The position numbers and the translations under genes were made by a program. Below the pieces are notes generated by a model. That model worked only from the letters and a program-made list of their open reading frames with translations, ran no database searches and was not told where the DNA came from. Of a stretch of DNA of 64,000 nucleotides, positions 1 to 11,204 are shown piece by piece. This DNA comes from Cichorium intybus (lineage: Eukaryota; Streptophyta; Magnoliopsida; Asterales; Asteraceae): NCBI GenBank assembly GCA_023525715.1, contig CM042016.1, positions 62,756,882-62,820,881 of the forward strand. The letters are read 5' to 3'. Every line of letters starts with the position of its first letter. Positions within the stretch are counted from its first letter, which is position 1.

Positions 1-3000
1 GGTAATTTGGTAACAAAATCCATAGTGATCTTTTCCAACTTCCATTCCGGAACCTCCAACGGCTCGAGATCCCCATAAGGTCTTTGATGCTCGGTTTTCA
101 CTAAAGAGCACGTTAAACACTTGTTGACATACTTTGCAATATCCACTTTCATGGTCGGCCACCAATACAAAGGCTTCAAATCCATATACATTTTTGTACA
201 CCCGGGATGAATGGAATATTTGGTCTTATGGGCCTCATCAAGAATTAGTTCTCTTTTTCCACCATACAATGGTACCCAAACACGACTTTGAAATGTTTTC
301 AACCCGTGAGAATTTTCCTCAAAAATCACCGACTTGCCAAGTCTTTCTTCTTTAATGTTACCCTCTTCTTGAGCTTTTTCTTGAACACTCTTCAACATGT
401 CAACTAGTGTGGATACCACTTCAATTCTTAATGCTTTAACTCTCCTTTTCTCACTAATTTCTTTTCTACTCAAAGCATCCGCCACAATGTTTGCTTTACC
501 CAGATGATAAAGGATTTCACAATCATAATCCTTGAACACTTCAATCCACCGCCTTTGCCTTGCGTTCAAGTCCTTTTGACTAAATAAATATTGCAAACTT
601 TGATGATCCGTGAAGAGTTTGCATTGAGTGCCATAAAGATAATGCCTCCAAATCTTCAATGCATGAATCACGGCCGCCAACTCCTTATCATGAGTGGGGT
701 AATTCAACTCGTGCTCTTTTAACTGACGTGATGCATAAGCAATAACCTTTCCTCTTTGGGTGAGAACACATCCAATTCCCAAACCCGACGCGTCACTGTA
801 AACCGCAAAATCCTCAGTGCCCTCCGGAAGGGACAGAATAGGAGCTTCACACAACTTCTTCTTCAACATCTCGAATGCCTCTTCTTGTTTGTCGGTCCAT
901 ATAAACTTCTCATTCTTCTTGGTCAACAAAGTCAACGGACATGCAATCTTGGAAAACCCTTCTATAAACCGTCTATAATATCCCGCGAATCCAAGAAAGC
1001 TTCTTATTTCGGTTGGATTCTTCGGTTTCTCCCAATTCATTACCGCTTCAATCTTTGTCGGGTCCACTTTAATTCCATCTTTATTCACCACGTGCCCAAG
1101 AAATTGGACTTCTCCGATCCAAAACTCGCACTTTGAAAACTTTGCATACAACTTCTCTCTTTTTAAAGTTTCGAGTACCATCTTCAAATGTTCTTTATGC
1201 TCCGCCTCCGACTTTGAGTAAATGAGGATTTCATCAATGAACACAATCACAAACTTGTCAAGGAACAGTTTACACACCCGATTCATGAGATCCATGAAAG
1301 CTGCGGGCGCATTAGTTAGCCCGAAAGGCATTACAAGAAACTCAAAATGCCCATATCTTGTTCGAAAGGCCGTCTTCTCTACGTCTTCATCTTTTACCTT
1401 CAATTGATGATAACCCGACCGAAGATCAATTTTTGAAAAGTAACCCGCACCTTGCAATTGATCGAATAAATCATCAATACGAGGTAGAGGATACCGGTTC
1501 TTGATAGTCACCTTGTTGAGGTCCCGGTAGTCAATACACATTCTCATGGAGCCATCCTTTTTCTTCACAAATAAGATTGGAGCTCCCCAAGGGGAAGAGC
1601 TAGGCCTAATGAAGCCCTTATCAAGAAGCTCTTGCAATTGGGTCATCAACTCTTTTAATTCCGCGGGCGCTAAACGATACGGAGCTTTAGCTAAAGGCGC
1701 AGTTCCGGGTACCAAGTCGATACGAAATTCCACTTGACGATCCGGTGGCAAACCGGGTAGATCATCGGGAAAAACCTCGGGATAATCTCGTATTACTTCA
1801 ATATCCTCCAAGGTCTTCTTTTCCTTTACGGTGTCTACCACATACGCTAAATAAGCTTGACAACCCTTCCTCAAACATCTTCTTGCTTTCATCACGTTGA
1901 TCACACTAGTGGGTACTCTTCTTTTGTCCCCATAAATAAGAATGGGTTCGCCTTCTGGTGTCTTCACTCTCACCATCTTCTTTCCACATAAAATTTCAGC
2001 ATCATACTTTGCAAGCCAATCCATCCCAAGAACTACATCAAATCCCCCAACATCCAGAAGTATAAGATCCACCCAAAATTCTGCCCCACTGCACTCCACC
2101 TTCACATGCGATATCTCTTTACTCACAATTTTGCTTGCACCACCCGCTACATCTATCACTAGTTCATACTCAAGCTTATGCAAAGGTAATTGTAGTCTTT
2201 TTGCAAAATTAGGTGACACATGGGAATAAGTAGCCCCCGAATCAAAAAGCATAGAAGCGGGTAGAGAGTTAACAAGAAATATACCTGACACCACATTTGC
2301 CTTCTCCCTAGCTTCCTCTTTGGTCATTTGAAAAGCCCTTCCTCGAGTTCGAGGTGCTACGCTTCTCCAACCTCCACTACCTTCCTTCCTCTTTGTGGTG
2401 CACTCGTTCGCCTTGTGCCCGAAATCTCCACATTGGTAGCACTTGAAACCCTTAGGACACGCGTTTGAGAAATGTCCCTTTTCTCCACACTTGAAACATG
2501 TACCGTCTTCCTTGGCTTTGGATATAGCTTCACCACTCTTTCCCCTACCATCAAATTTCAGTTTCTTTTGTTCGGTTGCTCCTTTTCCATGTGAGTCGTG
2601 GCCTTCCTTTCTCTTGTTTGCAAATTGGGGTCTCTCCTTGTCTCGTTCTTCTAATGTCTTCTCAATCTTCCTTGCCTTTCTCATGGCAACTTCAAGAGTA
2701 GCAGCTTCAAAGTTAAGTCGGTAGTTCCAAGGCAAACCTCCCACGTATTGATCCACTTTAGTGGCCTCATCCGGGGCCAATCTTCTAGCAAAGCTCAAAA
2801 GTTTCCGGAATTTAGCATTATACTCCGTGATAGTCATTTTGTCTTTCTTCAAGTCAAGGAACTTTCTTTCAAGATCACGGATCTCTTCTTTAGTACAAAA
2901 CCTCTCCTTCATCTTTTCCAAGAATACATCCCAAGTTAGGCTCTCCAACACATGCAAATCCATCATTTCTTTAGTCTCCAACCACCACTCAAGAGCCGTT

Positions 3001-3482
3001 TCCTTGAGAGTAGTGATTGCGAAGTTCACGCGTTGATCATCATCGCATTGACAAGCATAAAAGGCCATTTCGATCTCAATTACCCAATTGTGAAGTACAA
3101 CCGGGTCTAAAGTCCCATTGTAAGTAGGTGGCTTGCAAGAGTTGAAGTCCTTGAAGCTACACCTTTTCCTGGGTGTTACCATGTCTTGGGACACAGTGTT
3201 ACTAGGTGGTCCATGTTGCATACTATCATACAAGCTACTTGTATCATGCCCACCCGAAGCGGTGTTATCCCCAAACAAATTCTTCACTTCGTCTCTCAAT
3301 CGTTCTTCTTGATCCTCCATTAACTCTTTCATCTTACCAATCATCTTTACTTCTTGCTTGGCCATTAAATCAAGCATCATCTTCTCAATGCTTGCAAGGG
3401 AAATGGGTTGTGATTGAGCCTCATCACCGGCCCCACTCCCTTGGACTTCACCCGACGGAACCATGCTACGAGTATTCACCAT
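1..3482 (-). CDS. Ty3/gypsy (Tekay-like) gag-pol polyprotein, partial at window edge
   Basis: Reading leftwards from an ATG at 3482 (MVNTRSMVPSGE) there is one uninterrupted frame of 1160 codons that runs off the window. Domains in order: Gag; two CCHC zinc knuckles near residues 330-370 (CFKCGEKGHFSNAC, then CYQCGDFGHKANEC); aspartic protease with DSGA near 415; reverse transcriptase; RNase H (DASGLGIG near 900, TDHQSLQYL near 960); and the HHCC zinc finger of integrase near 1080-1130. The integrase core and any chromodomain lie outside. A single gag-pol frame, long LTRs and a Met primer site fit the Tekay/Del lineage of gypsy elements (inference). Oddity: the RT catalytic motif reads FIDE (codon 1230-1232 encodes Glu) where the family has two aspartates, so polymerase activity is doubtful although the frame is intact. 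Start chosen because it gives a Gag-like N-terminus about 140 bp after the primer-binding site. Confidence 0.93.
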   Translation of the reverse strand, partial: MVNTRSMVPSGEVQGSGAGDEAQSQPISLASIEKMMLDLMAKQEVKMIGKMKELMEDQEERLRDEVKNLFGDNTASGGHDTSSLYDSMQHGPPSNTVSQDMVTPRKRCSFKDFNSCKPPTYNGTLDPVVLHNWVIEIEMAFYACQCDDDQRVNFAITTLKETALEWWLETKEMMDLHVLESLTWDVFLEKMKERFCTKEEIRDLERKFLDLKKDKMTITEYNAKFRKLLSFARRLAPDEATKVDQYVGGLPWNYRLNFEAATLEVAMRKARKIEKTLEERDKERPQFANKRKEGHDSHGKGATEQKKLKFDGRGKSGEAISKAKEDGTCFKCGEKGHFSNACPKGFKCYQCGDFGHKANECTTKRKEGSGGWRSVAPRTRGRAFQMTKEEAREKANVVSGIFLVNSLPASMLFDSGATYSHVSPNFAKRLQLPLHKLEYELVIDVAGGASKIVSKEISHVKVECSGAEFWVDLILLDVGGFDVVLGMDWLAKYDAEILCGKKMVRVKTPEGEPILIYGDKRRVPTSVINVMKARRCLRKGCQAYLAYVVDTVKEKKTLEDIEVIRDYPEVFPDDLPGLPPDRQVEFRIDLVPGTAPLAKAPYRLAPAELKELMTQLQELLDKGFIRPSSSPWGAPILFVKKKDGSMRMCIDYRDLNKVTIKNRYPLPRIDDLFDQLQGAGYFSKIDLRSGYHQLKVKDEDVEKTAFRTRYGHFEFLVMPFGLTNAPAAFMDLMNRVCKLFLDKFVIVFIDEILIYSKSEAEHKEHLKMVLETLKREKLYAKFSKCEFWIGEVQFLGHVVNKDGIKVDPTKIEAVMNWEKPKNPTEIRSFLGFAGYYRRFIEGFSKIACPLTLLTKKNEKFIWTDKQEEAFEMLKKKLCEAPILSLPEGTEDFAVYSDASGLGIGCVLTQRGKVIAYASRQLKEHELNYPTHDKELAAVIHALKIWRHYLYGTQCKLFTDHQSLQYLFSQKDLNARQRRWIEVFKDYDCEILYHLGKANIVADALSRKEISEKRRVKALRIEVVSTLVDMLKSVQEKAQEEGNIKEERLGKSVIFEENSHGLKTFQSRVWVPLYGGKRELILDEAHKTKYSIHPGCTKMYMDLKPLYWWPTMKVDIAKYVNKCLTCSLVKTEHQRPYGDLEPLEVPEWKLEKITMDFVTKL

Positions 3483-3606
3483 TCTGAGAAAGATGAACAT
3501 TAATCTTATAATATACAATTATTTAACTCAAGCAAAACTCTCACTCATGAGCACCTTAAGTTTAAGTCTAAGTACTAATCCTAGTACCTAGTTCACTTAA
3601 ACCGAT

Positions 3607-3618
3607 GCTCTGATACCA
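3607..3618 (-). other. Primer-binding site, initiator tRNA-Met type
   Basis: On the minus strand this reads TGGTATCAGAGC, complementary to the 3' end of plant initiator tRNA-Met. It lies three bases inside the LTR end at 3622, as expected for the minus-strand primer of this element. Confidence 0.9.
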
Positions 3619-3621
3619 AAT

Positions 3622-5904
3622 TGTGACACCCCTCGCTAGGGTTTAATCATTAAAACATTTGTTTTATAAAATGATTTCGTTAATTCAAAAAGAAGTTTCA
3701 TCATCGCGGAAATTATGTCCCAAATAAAAAAAAAACATCATAAGATTGTTTAATAATGTATAGCGAGGAGATATCATAATTCAAGTACAAAAACAAGGTT
3801 TAAATGGCCACACATCCCGTGGTCTTCTAAAATTCCCGCCTCGCTTTAAACTCCTAGCATTAACCTGAGTACACATCAAAATAGTTAGGCAATGGAAATG
3901 CCTAGTGAGTTACCCGAGACTATCTCATTATGAGTGGAAAGGATAACCTCAACACCCGAGACAACCTCCAAAAATATCTCATACACTTAAATAGATTTAA
4001 GTTAAAACATCATAAGGTTTCCTCAAAATAGAAAGTCATGATATGCATATGCAATGCAACTATCCCCACCCATGTCCATCTCATAAAGTCCATCTCACCT
4101 CAATGGCACCCCCTAAGTTCACAAGCAAACGCACGGAGCATAATACTTGATTCCTGTATGGGTTGAAACTAAGACTAGTGGCCATTACACTAGCCTCATG
4201 AGGGGTAGCAACTCCCTCATGCAAATTCCCTAATGTCGGGAACTACTCCTCACCTTCTTTATTTTAGAGAAGGGTCAAACTCATGTAAACTCCTCACCCT
4301 CTTTATTTTAGAGAATGGTCAAACTCGTCATCAAGGCATCTCACAGTCAATTCCCATCCTACGTGTGATGTAATGCACAAATAGGATGTCCAAATGTCTC
4401 ACAAAACTTCTTTGTATAATTTATAAGATTTACATTGAAAAAGACTCATTTTGATGTTATGCACACATAAGGTTTATGCACATTTAACACATAGAAGTAT
4501 GCATGATTGTTGAAATAAAACATCAAGTAAAAAGGGGGATGTGTACTCCCGGTAACTCACCTCTCTTACGTCCCAAAGTAGGATATGACTCTTTGCTTTA
4601 CTTTGATTACTCCTCTCCTACAAGAAATAACATTCAACATTACTAATAGTTCTAGACTAGTTAAACTTCACTAATTAAGAGTAAAATCTTAGTTAAACAT
4701 GTCCTAAGAGTGGGCTTGAACCTTAGAACCCAAGGCCCAAACCATAAAGCTTAAGGTCTAAAAACTGAAAAATTGGCCAAACAGGGCTACACGGGGCGTG
4801 TAGCCCTACACGGGTCGTGTAGAAATGCAGGAACCCAACCCGTGGCCTCCAGACCCTCCACACGGGTCGTGTGGCCCTGCACGGGTCGTGTAGACCTGTT
4901 GCACATCCCGATTTTTGGTCATTTTCACTCCTTTTCATCCAATTCAAGGTCCAACACTTCTCCAAACTCATAACCATTGAAATAACATTATTCTAATTCA
5001 AAATAACACATTATTGCATCCTTTTTAACCATCCAATATCATCTCCATTGAATCAAATCCATGCTATCATTCCATTTTCCTTCATAAGCTTATATCAAAG
5101 GAATATTCAATTCCATTCAACAATTTGGTCCATAACTGAAGGGATTCCTTCTTCCACTAATTGGAATCACTAGGAACTCACTTAAGCTCTTCATAGAATT
5201 CATTTAAGATGTAAGTTGATCCAAATTATCAAGGTTCCACTCATAGGTGGGTTTTTCCCCAAAAATTAGGGTTCATGAGTATCAACCAACATTCAAATGA
5301 TTCTCCAAGCATGAAACCATTGAATTGAAAAGAGATAATCATTAGAATTCGTATGCTAAACCTTTGGGATCATAGAGTTCATCTCCCCCAACCATAAAAC
5401 CCGAAATTGAACTCATTTCTCCCAAAATAGTGGGTTTTCAACATGGAGATTGGATTTCTTACCTTAGATCTTCAAGAGATTGATGAAATTCACTAAGATC
5501 TTGCTGGAAATGAACTTCTCCCTTTGAATCCCACTTGAAAATCGCCCTTAGCCCTCTCTCTTCTCTCCAAATCGTGAAATGAGAAGAGAGTGTGGGTTTT
5601 CCCAACTTAAACCTCAAGATTTTCCCTTATTTGCAATCAAGTCCCTCCAGCACCACAAGCTCTTTCATATTTGCTATAAAGCCCCTCCCAACACTACTTT
5701 AAGTTCCAATATTGCATAAAAGTCCCCTTCTAGAACCTCACATGGTAGATTTCTCATTTACCCTTAATTAATTACTCTAAATTAATTATTTCTTCAAGAT
5801 AAGTAAATTAATTTATTTGTTATATTGTAACGATTATGATTATTAAATATTATTATTATTACTATTATTCAATAAATTATTTACCCTAGATAAAGGATGT
5901 TACA
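3622..5904 (-). repeat. 5' LTR of the Tekay-like gypsy element (2283 bp)
   Basis: On the minus strand the LTR begins TGTAACATCC at 5904 and ends GGGTGTCACA at 3622, directly beside the Met primer site. The imperfect inverted ends are the usual TG...CA. The outer edge abuts a copia polymerase frame that continues from 5907, so this LTR marks the insertion point; the expected 5-bp target copy is aatgt at 5905-5909, with its partner outside the window. There is no gene inside: it holds a paired palindrome block (4787-4893) and otherwise A/T-rich noncoding sequence. Confidence 0.88.
4787..4893. repeat. Two paired GC-rich palindromes inside the Tekay-like LTR
   Basis: Units at 4787-4822 and 4858-4893 each contain two head-to-tail copies of the dyad CTACACGGGTCGTGTAG, with small changes such as CACACGGGTCGTGTG. 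Each dyad can form a 6-8 bp stem. The surrounding LTR is A/T-rich, so these are the only strongly GC-rich stretches in it. Confidence 0.85.
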
Positions 5905-5906
5905 AA

Positions 5907-7511
5907 TGTTATACGATAGATTCTGATGAACCCGTCAACTATCAGAGTGCAATATCAGATCCTGAATCTGATAAATGGCTTGAGGCCATGAACACTGAGA
6001 TGCAATCCATGCACGATAATCAAGTTTGGAACTTGGTTAATCTTCCCACCAATTGTAAGACTGTTGGGAACAAATGGGTTTTCAAGAAGAAAATCGACAT
6101 GGATGGAAATGTTCACACTTTTAAGGCTAGACTTGTCGCTAAAGGATACTCACAGACTCATGGTATTGACTATGATGAGACCTTTTCTCCAGTGGCAATG
6201 ATCAAGTCGATTAGGATACTTTTTGCCATAGCCGCATACTATGATTATGAGATATGGCAAATGGATGTTAAGACCGCTTTCCTTAATGGATACTTATTGG
6301 AAGATGTCTATATGGAACAACCTGAAGGTTTTGTCGATCCCAAGCATCCAAACAAAGTGTGCAAGCTTAAAAGATCTATCTATGGATTAAAGCAAGCGTC
6401 TCGAACATGGAACATCCGTTTTGATGAAAAGATTACGAGTTTTGGATTCATCAAAAATGAGGATGACTCCTGTGTTTACAAGAAAGCTAGTGGGAGCATT
6501 GTCATAATCCTAGTATTGTATGTAGATGACATACTTTTATTTGGAAATGACATCCCAACCGTAAAAGGTGTCAAAGCGTTCCTTGAGAGTTGTTTCTCAA
6601 TGAAGGATCTAGGGGAAGCTGCTTATGTATTAGGCATAAAGATCTATAGAGATAGATCTAAGAGACTTATTGGTCTTAGCCAAAGTGTATATATTGATAA
6701 AATCTTGAAAAGGTTCAAGATGCAAGACTCCAAAAGAGGATTCTTGCCAATGCCTCATGGCACCATCCTAAGCAAGTCTCAGTGCCCAAACTCTAGGACT
6801 GAACTTGAAAGGATGAAACATGTCCCATATGCTTCGGCAATTGGGTCCATCATGTATGCCATGTTATGCACTAGGCCCGACGTCTCATGTGCCTTAAGTA
6901 TGACTAGTAGGTATCAACAGAACCCAGGTGAAGCCCACTGGACTGCTGTAAAGAACATTCTTAAGTACTTGAGAAGAACTAAAGATATGTTCTTAGTTTA
7001 CGGCGGTTTGGAAGAAAGCTTAAAGGTAAAGAGTTACACTGACGCAAGCTTCCAAACAGATAAGGATGATTCAAAATCTCAATCTGGGTATGTCTTTATT
7101 TTAAATGGAGGAGCCGTGTCTTGGAAAAGTTCCAAACAAGAAGTGATTGCACAATCCACTACAGAATCAGAATATGTTGCTGCTTCAGAAGCTGCTCAAG
7201 AAGCTGTCTGGATGAGAAAGTTCATAGAAGATCTAGGGGTTGTTCCTTCCATTCGGGACCCTATAGAAATCTTCTGTGACAATCTAGGTGCTATAGCTCA
7301 AGCAAAGGAACCTAGATTGCATCAAAAAACCAAACACATTCACCGAAGATATAACTACATTAGACATGAAGTTAAGAATGGTGAAATAAGTATTCACAAG
7401 GTTCATACAGATCAAAATTTGGCAGACCCATTCACGAAACCTTTACCCCAAACTAAGCATGAAAGTCATGCTAAGGGTATAGGACTTCGTTTTTCTAATG
7501 AATGGATTTGA
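5907..7511 (+). CDS. Ty1/copia element A: reverse transcriptase-RNase H, 5' truncated by the gypsy insertion
   Basis: The frame is open from the gypsy LTR boundary to a stop at 7511; the first internal ATG is at 5988, but pol-like sequence (KWLEAMNTEMQSM) precedes it in frame, so the true 5' part lies left of the window. The RT begins at VWNLVNLP and includes WQMDVKTAFLNG, YGLKQA and the catalytic YVDDILL. RNase H follows with SYTDASFQTD, STTESEYVAASEAA and a C-terminal TKHIHRRYNYIRHEV. The frame has no internal stop, so this half of pol looks little decayed. Function: copies element RNA into DNA in virus-like particles. Lineage within Ty1/copia not assigned. Confidence 0.92.
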   Translation, partial: CYTIDSDEPVNYQSAISDPESDKWLEAMNTEMQSMHDNQVWNLVNLPTNCKTVGNKWVFKKKIDMDGNVHTFKARLVAKGYSQTHGIDYDETFSPVAMIKSIRILFAIAAYYDYEIWQMDVKTAFLNGYLLEDVYMEQPEGFVDPKHPNKVCKLKRSIYGLKQASRTWNIRFDEKITSFGFIKNEDDSCVYKKASGSIVIILVLYVDDILLFGNDIPTVKGVKAFLESCFSMKDLGEAAYVLGIKIYRDRSKRLIGLSQSVYIDKILKRFKMQDSKRGFLPMPHGTILSKSQCPNSRTELERMKHVPYASAIGSIMYAMLCTRPDVSCALSMTSRYQQNPGEAHWTAVKNILKYLRRTKDMFLVYGGLEESLKVKSYTDASFQTDKDDSKSQSGYVFILNGGAVSWKSSKQEVIAQSTTESEYVAASEAAQEAVWMRKFIEDLGVVPSIRDPIEIFCDNLGAIAQAKEPRLHQKTKHIHRRYNYIRHEVKNGEISIHKVHTDQNLADPFTKPLPQTKHESHAKGIGLRFSNEWI

Positions 7512-8291
7512 TTTGTGTTTAATGTTTTATGAATATGAACTTATGTAAACAACAAGAATTATGTAATATATGTGACGTGATGTTTCATTCATAATTATTG
7601 TGTTTTATTAGCATGTTTAATCCTTGAATAATTTAGTTATTCTAAACGTCCATAGTCGATCATAGTTGTGGGAGCAATTATGAAGTAAGACTAATATGAA
7701 TTGGATTGGTTGACTTTTATGGGTAAAAGTAGCAAAAGGTTGCAACCAAATTCATAGGTACTTGTCAGTGAACAAGTATTGGACTTGACCCGTTTCAAGA
7801 TCACTCCATGGATCATCATCATAAGTGATTCTTGAATAAAGGTATTATCATTGTATCCTTTGACCTGAGATACATATTTGGGACTCAAGTGTAGAGTGTA
7901 CTATGCTTTGATATGGTTCACTGTTGTTCTTGAAATACAGACAACCATAAAGACCATACTCATGCATAGTACTAACTATATGAGAGGCGTATGTAGTCAA
8001 GACGGGATTTGTTCCTCTTATGTGTTGAGAGTTAGACATCTAAGGCGCCTGATTGAAAGTTGAACATAAAATGAGAATGATTAAGATCCATGTCTCATGT
8101 TCAACAAGATGTCTGTGACAAAGGGATAATTTATAGATAACCTTATACATCAATTAGAGCCTCGTGTTTTCTGAAGAATTGAATGTTGTTGAATGGCACA
8201 ATGTCATGTGTTATTGGGGGCAGTAAAATGTTGCTAGACGTTTACCACTGTCGATATCATTCTATGATGCAACCTTGTGCAAGTGGGAGAT
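7512..8291 (+). other. 3' noncoding region of copia A with polypurine tract
   Basis: No coding frame is convincing here. It ends in the purine run AAGTGGGAGA (8281-8290), the plus-strand primer site, followed at once by the TGTTAG start of the 3' LTR. Confidence 0.75.
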
Positions 8292-8616
8292 TGTTAGTTC
8301 TATATGCCCAAGGATGATCATAAAATGATATTACTAATAATACATGATCCTATAGGGTCACACCAACAACAAGTTTGACACCGATTGATCATTTAGAATG
8401 TTAAATTTGATTTAACATCAAATGATACTAAACTTGCAATTTAATCTTGTAGGTTATTATTATTTGAGGTAAATAATAATAAGTACAAAAATTAAAAGGT
8501 TGATTAGTAATTCATATGTGATGAATTAATTAAATGTAACAATTAAATTGTTTAAATTGTTAAACGATTTAATTGATTTATAAGTAATTCTTTTATTTGA
8601 TTTAATTGGTAAATTA

Positions 8617-8699
<83 letters not shown>

Positions 8700-9407
8700 T
8701 ACAATTAAGATTGTATATTTAGATGGTTTATTTATAATATGATTATGGGTTAAATGTTATCCCATTTAAGAAATAAGAAGATGTATTATTTATAAGCTTT
8801 TATTATCTAAGTTTTATAAATAATAACAACCAACTAGCACTTCATTTGTCATCATAAAATCAGCCATATTGGAAGGAAAAGAATGCATTAAGAACTTAAA
8901 AGAAAAAGAAGATGCTTTGTGTCTTCTAGCTTTTGATTATAGAAATCAAATGGATCTTTCTTTTAAGCTAGTTGCATGTGCTTCTCTTTTGCTTTATGGG
9001 TGATATAGTGAACGATTTTGAGGGTGTCTAGGTGATCATTCTTGCTTCAAAAATCAGCCAAAGAAACTCTCTAAAAGCTCTCTTGATAGTTAGCAAAATT
9101 TGGTTTTTGGTTTCACAAGAAAAGGAGTTCTAACTTGCAAGTTGTGGAACTAGCATTCAAGGGTGTTCAAGCTTGTGGTGGATCAACTATAGAGGGATTC
9201 TAATTTGATTCCTAGCTATCAAAATCATCCAAACTAAACCCAAGAACAAAGGTTATGATCTTGAACTTAATCTATGTTTGTTCTTCATCTTATCTCTACA
9301 TGCATGTAGTATGATCCTCTTGAAAATGGAATTTGTGTTCATGATTTTATGCTTCCGTTGCAAACTCTTGTTTTTGAAACTAACTACATGAACCATGATT
9401 TCCAACA
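8292..9407 (+). repeat. 3' LTR of copia A (1116 bp)
   Basis: Begins TGTTAGTTC immediately after the polypurine tract and ends TTTCCAACA. At 9408 the reading frame of another copia element resumes in frame, which fixes the LTR end to within a base or two. It contains a TA microsatellite at 8621-8695. The expected target copy is ccttc at 9408-9412. No gene within. Confidence 0.83.
8621..8695. repeat. (TA)n microsatellite in copia A LTR
   Basis: About 37 uninterrupted AT dinucleotides. Confidence 0.97.
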
Positions 9408-11204
9408 CCTTCATTACCCCATTCTCACCCTATAATCCAAAAAGACATATCTGACAACAACCAAAATCTATTCCCAACAGAATCACCTGACCAAGAAGAA
9501 CAATGGGACATAGAAACACCAATCGAAATACCTGAAAAAACTCGCCTAAACAAATGGACCAGAAATCATCCTGCAGAACTAATTATAGGAGATCCCAATT
9601 CTGGTATTCAAACAAGAGCCGCTACCTCAAATGAATGTTTATACGGAGCATTCTTATCCATGACTGAACCCAAAACCATCCATTCAGCTCTCAAAGATCC
9701 AAACTGGGTCAAAGCCATGCAAGAAGAACTAGCTGAATTCGAAAGAAACCAAGTATGGGATCTTGTTCCTACTCCTCCCGATGTTACTGTAGTAGGTTCA
9801 AGATGGGTTTTCAGAAACAAAACTGATGATCAAGGCATAGTTTGTCGAAACAAAGCAAGACTTGTCGTCAAGGGCTATTCACAACAAGAAGGAATTGACT
9901 ACGATGAAACTTATGCTCCAGTTGCAAGACTCGAAGCCATTCGTATCTTTCTGGCATATGCAGCTCACAAGAACTTCAAAGTATTTCAAATGGATGTAAA
10001 ATGTGCATTTTTACATGGAGAGATTGATCGCGATGTGTATATTCAACAACCTCCAGGTTTTGAAGATCCACAGTTCCCAAATCACAGTTTTAAGTTACAA
10101 AAAGCAGTTTATGGCTTAAAACAAGCACCTCGAGCCTGGTATTCAACTTTGTCAACATTTCTAGAAGAATCAGGATTCAAAAGAGGTTCAATTGATCAAA
10201 CTCTCTTCCGTAAAATCTTTAATAAACATCTGTTAATCGTTCAAATATATGTCGATGACATTATTTTCGGTTCTACTGATGAATCTTTGAGTATCAAGTT
10301 TGCAGATTTGATGAAGAGCAAATTTGAGATGAGCATGATAGGAGAAATGACTACCTTTCTTGGACTTCAAGTCAAACAATCATCATATGGAATTTTCATC
10401 AATCAAGAAAATTATGTCAAAAATCTTCTAACTCGTTTTTCTCTTGACAAATCCAATACAGCAAAAACCCCAATGGCCCTTGGTTACAAATTAGATGCAG
10501 ACTTAAATGGCAAGCCTGTTGATCAAAAGAAATATCGAGGAATGATAGGATCACTCCTATACCTCACAGCCAGCAGACCCGACATCATGTTTTCTACATG
10601 TGTCTGTGCCAGATACCAAGCCAATCCTATGGAATCTCATGCCATAGTTGTGAAAAGAATTTTCAAATATCTTAAAGGAACTCCATCTCTTGGCCTTTGG
10701 TATCCAGCTAACTCTGATTTTCAGCTTAACGCCTTCACCGACTCCGACTATGGAGGATGCAGACTAGACAGAAAAAGCACATCTGGTTCTTGCCAATTTC
10801 TAGGAGGCAGACTGGTAAGTTGGGCTTCAAAGAAACAATCATGCGTGTCCACTTCAACCGCAGAAGCTGAATATGTAGCCGCCGCAAGCTGTTGTTCACA
10901 AGTCATGTGGATGCAAACTCAATTACGTGACTATGGCTACAAAGTCTCACAAATTCCCATATTTTGTGACTCAACCAGCGCAATTGCCATTTCTCACAAT
11001 CCCGTGCACCATTCCATGACAAAGCACATCGACATTCGATATCATTTCCTCAAAGACAACATTCAAAAGGGTCATATCGAATTGCACTTCATCAACACCG
11101 AAGATCAAATTGCCGATGTCTTTACTAAGGCTCTAGACGAAACCAAGTTTCAATACTTCCTAGGCCGTCTAGGAATGTTGAATCCAGATAACATCCATCC
11201 CTAA
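9408..11204 (+). CDS. SIRE-like Ty1/copia element B: C-terminal integrase/RT-RNase H, truncated by copia A
   Basis: The frame is open from 9408, exactly at the end of the copia A LTR, to the stop at 11204. The first ATG (9660) is internal, because 84 sense codons precede it and read as pol (KWTRNHPAELIIGDP). RT motifs: WVFRNKTDDQG, FQMDVKCAFLHGEI, YGLKQAPRAWY and the catalytic YVDDIIFGS. RNase H: FTDSDYGGCRLDRKSTSG, STAEAEYVAAASCC and TKHIDIRYHFLKD. The YVDDIIFGS and NECLY...FLS signatures are common in the SIRE/Maximus lineage (inference). No internal stop, so the visible part is well preserved. The gag, protease and most of integrase lie left of the window. Confidence 0.92.
   Translation, partial: PSLPHSHPIIQKDISDNNQNLFPTESPDQEEQWDIETPIEIPEKTRLNKWTRNHPAELIIGDPNSGIQTRAATSNECLYGAFLSMTEPKTIHSALKDPNWVKAMQEELAEFERNQVWDLVPTPPDVTVVGSRWVFRNKTDDQGIVCRNKARLVVKGYSQQEGIDYDETYAPVARLEAIRIFLAYAAHKNFKVFQMDVKCAFLHGEIDRDVYIQQPPGFEDPQFPNHSFKLQKAVYGLKQAPRAWYSTLSTFLEESGFKRGSIDQTLFRKIFNKHLLIVQIYVDDIIFGSTDESLSIKFADLMKSKFEMSMIGEMTTFLGLQVKQSSYGIFINQENYVKNLLTRFSLDKSNTAKTPMALGYKLDADLNGKPVDQKKYRGMIGSLLYLTASRPDIMFSTCVCARYQANPMESHAIVVKRIFKYLKGTPSLGLWYPANSDFQLNAFTDSDYGGCRLDRKSTSGSCQFLGGRLVSWASKKQSCVSTSTAEAEYVAAASCCSQVMWMQTQLRDYGYKVSQIPIFCDSTSAIAISHNPVHHSMTKHIDIRYHFLKDNIQKGHIELHFINTEDQIADVFTKALDETKFQYFLGRLGMLNPDNIHP

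Noticed and set aside
134..3487. Many plus-strand open stretches of 60-126 codons
   Set aside because: They overlap the continuous minus-strand gag-pol frame, which has full domain order; the plus-strand readings have no motifs.
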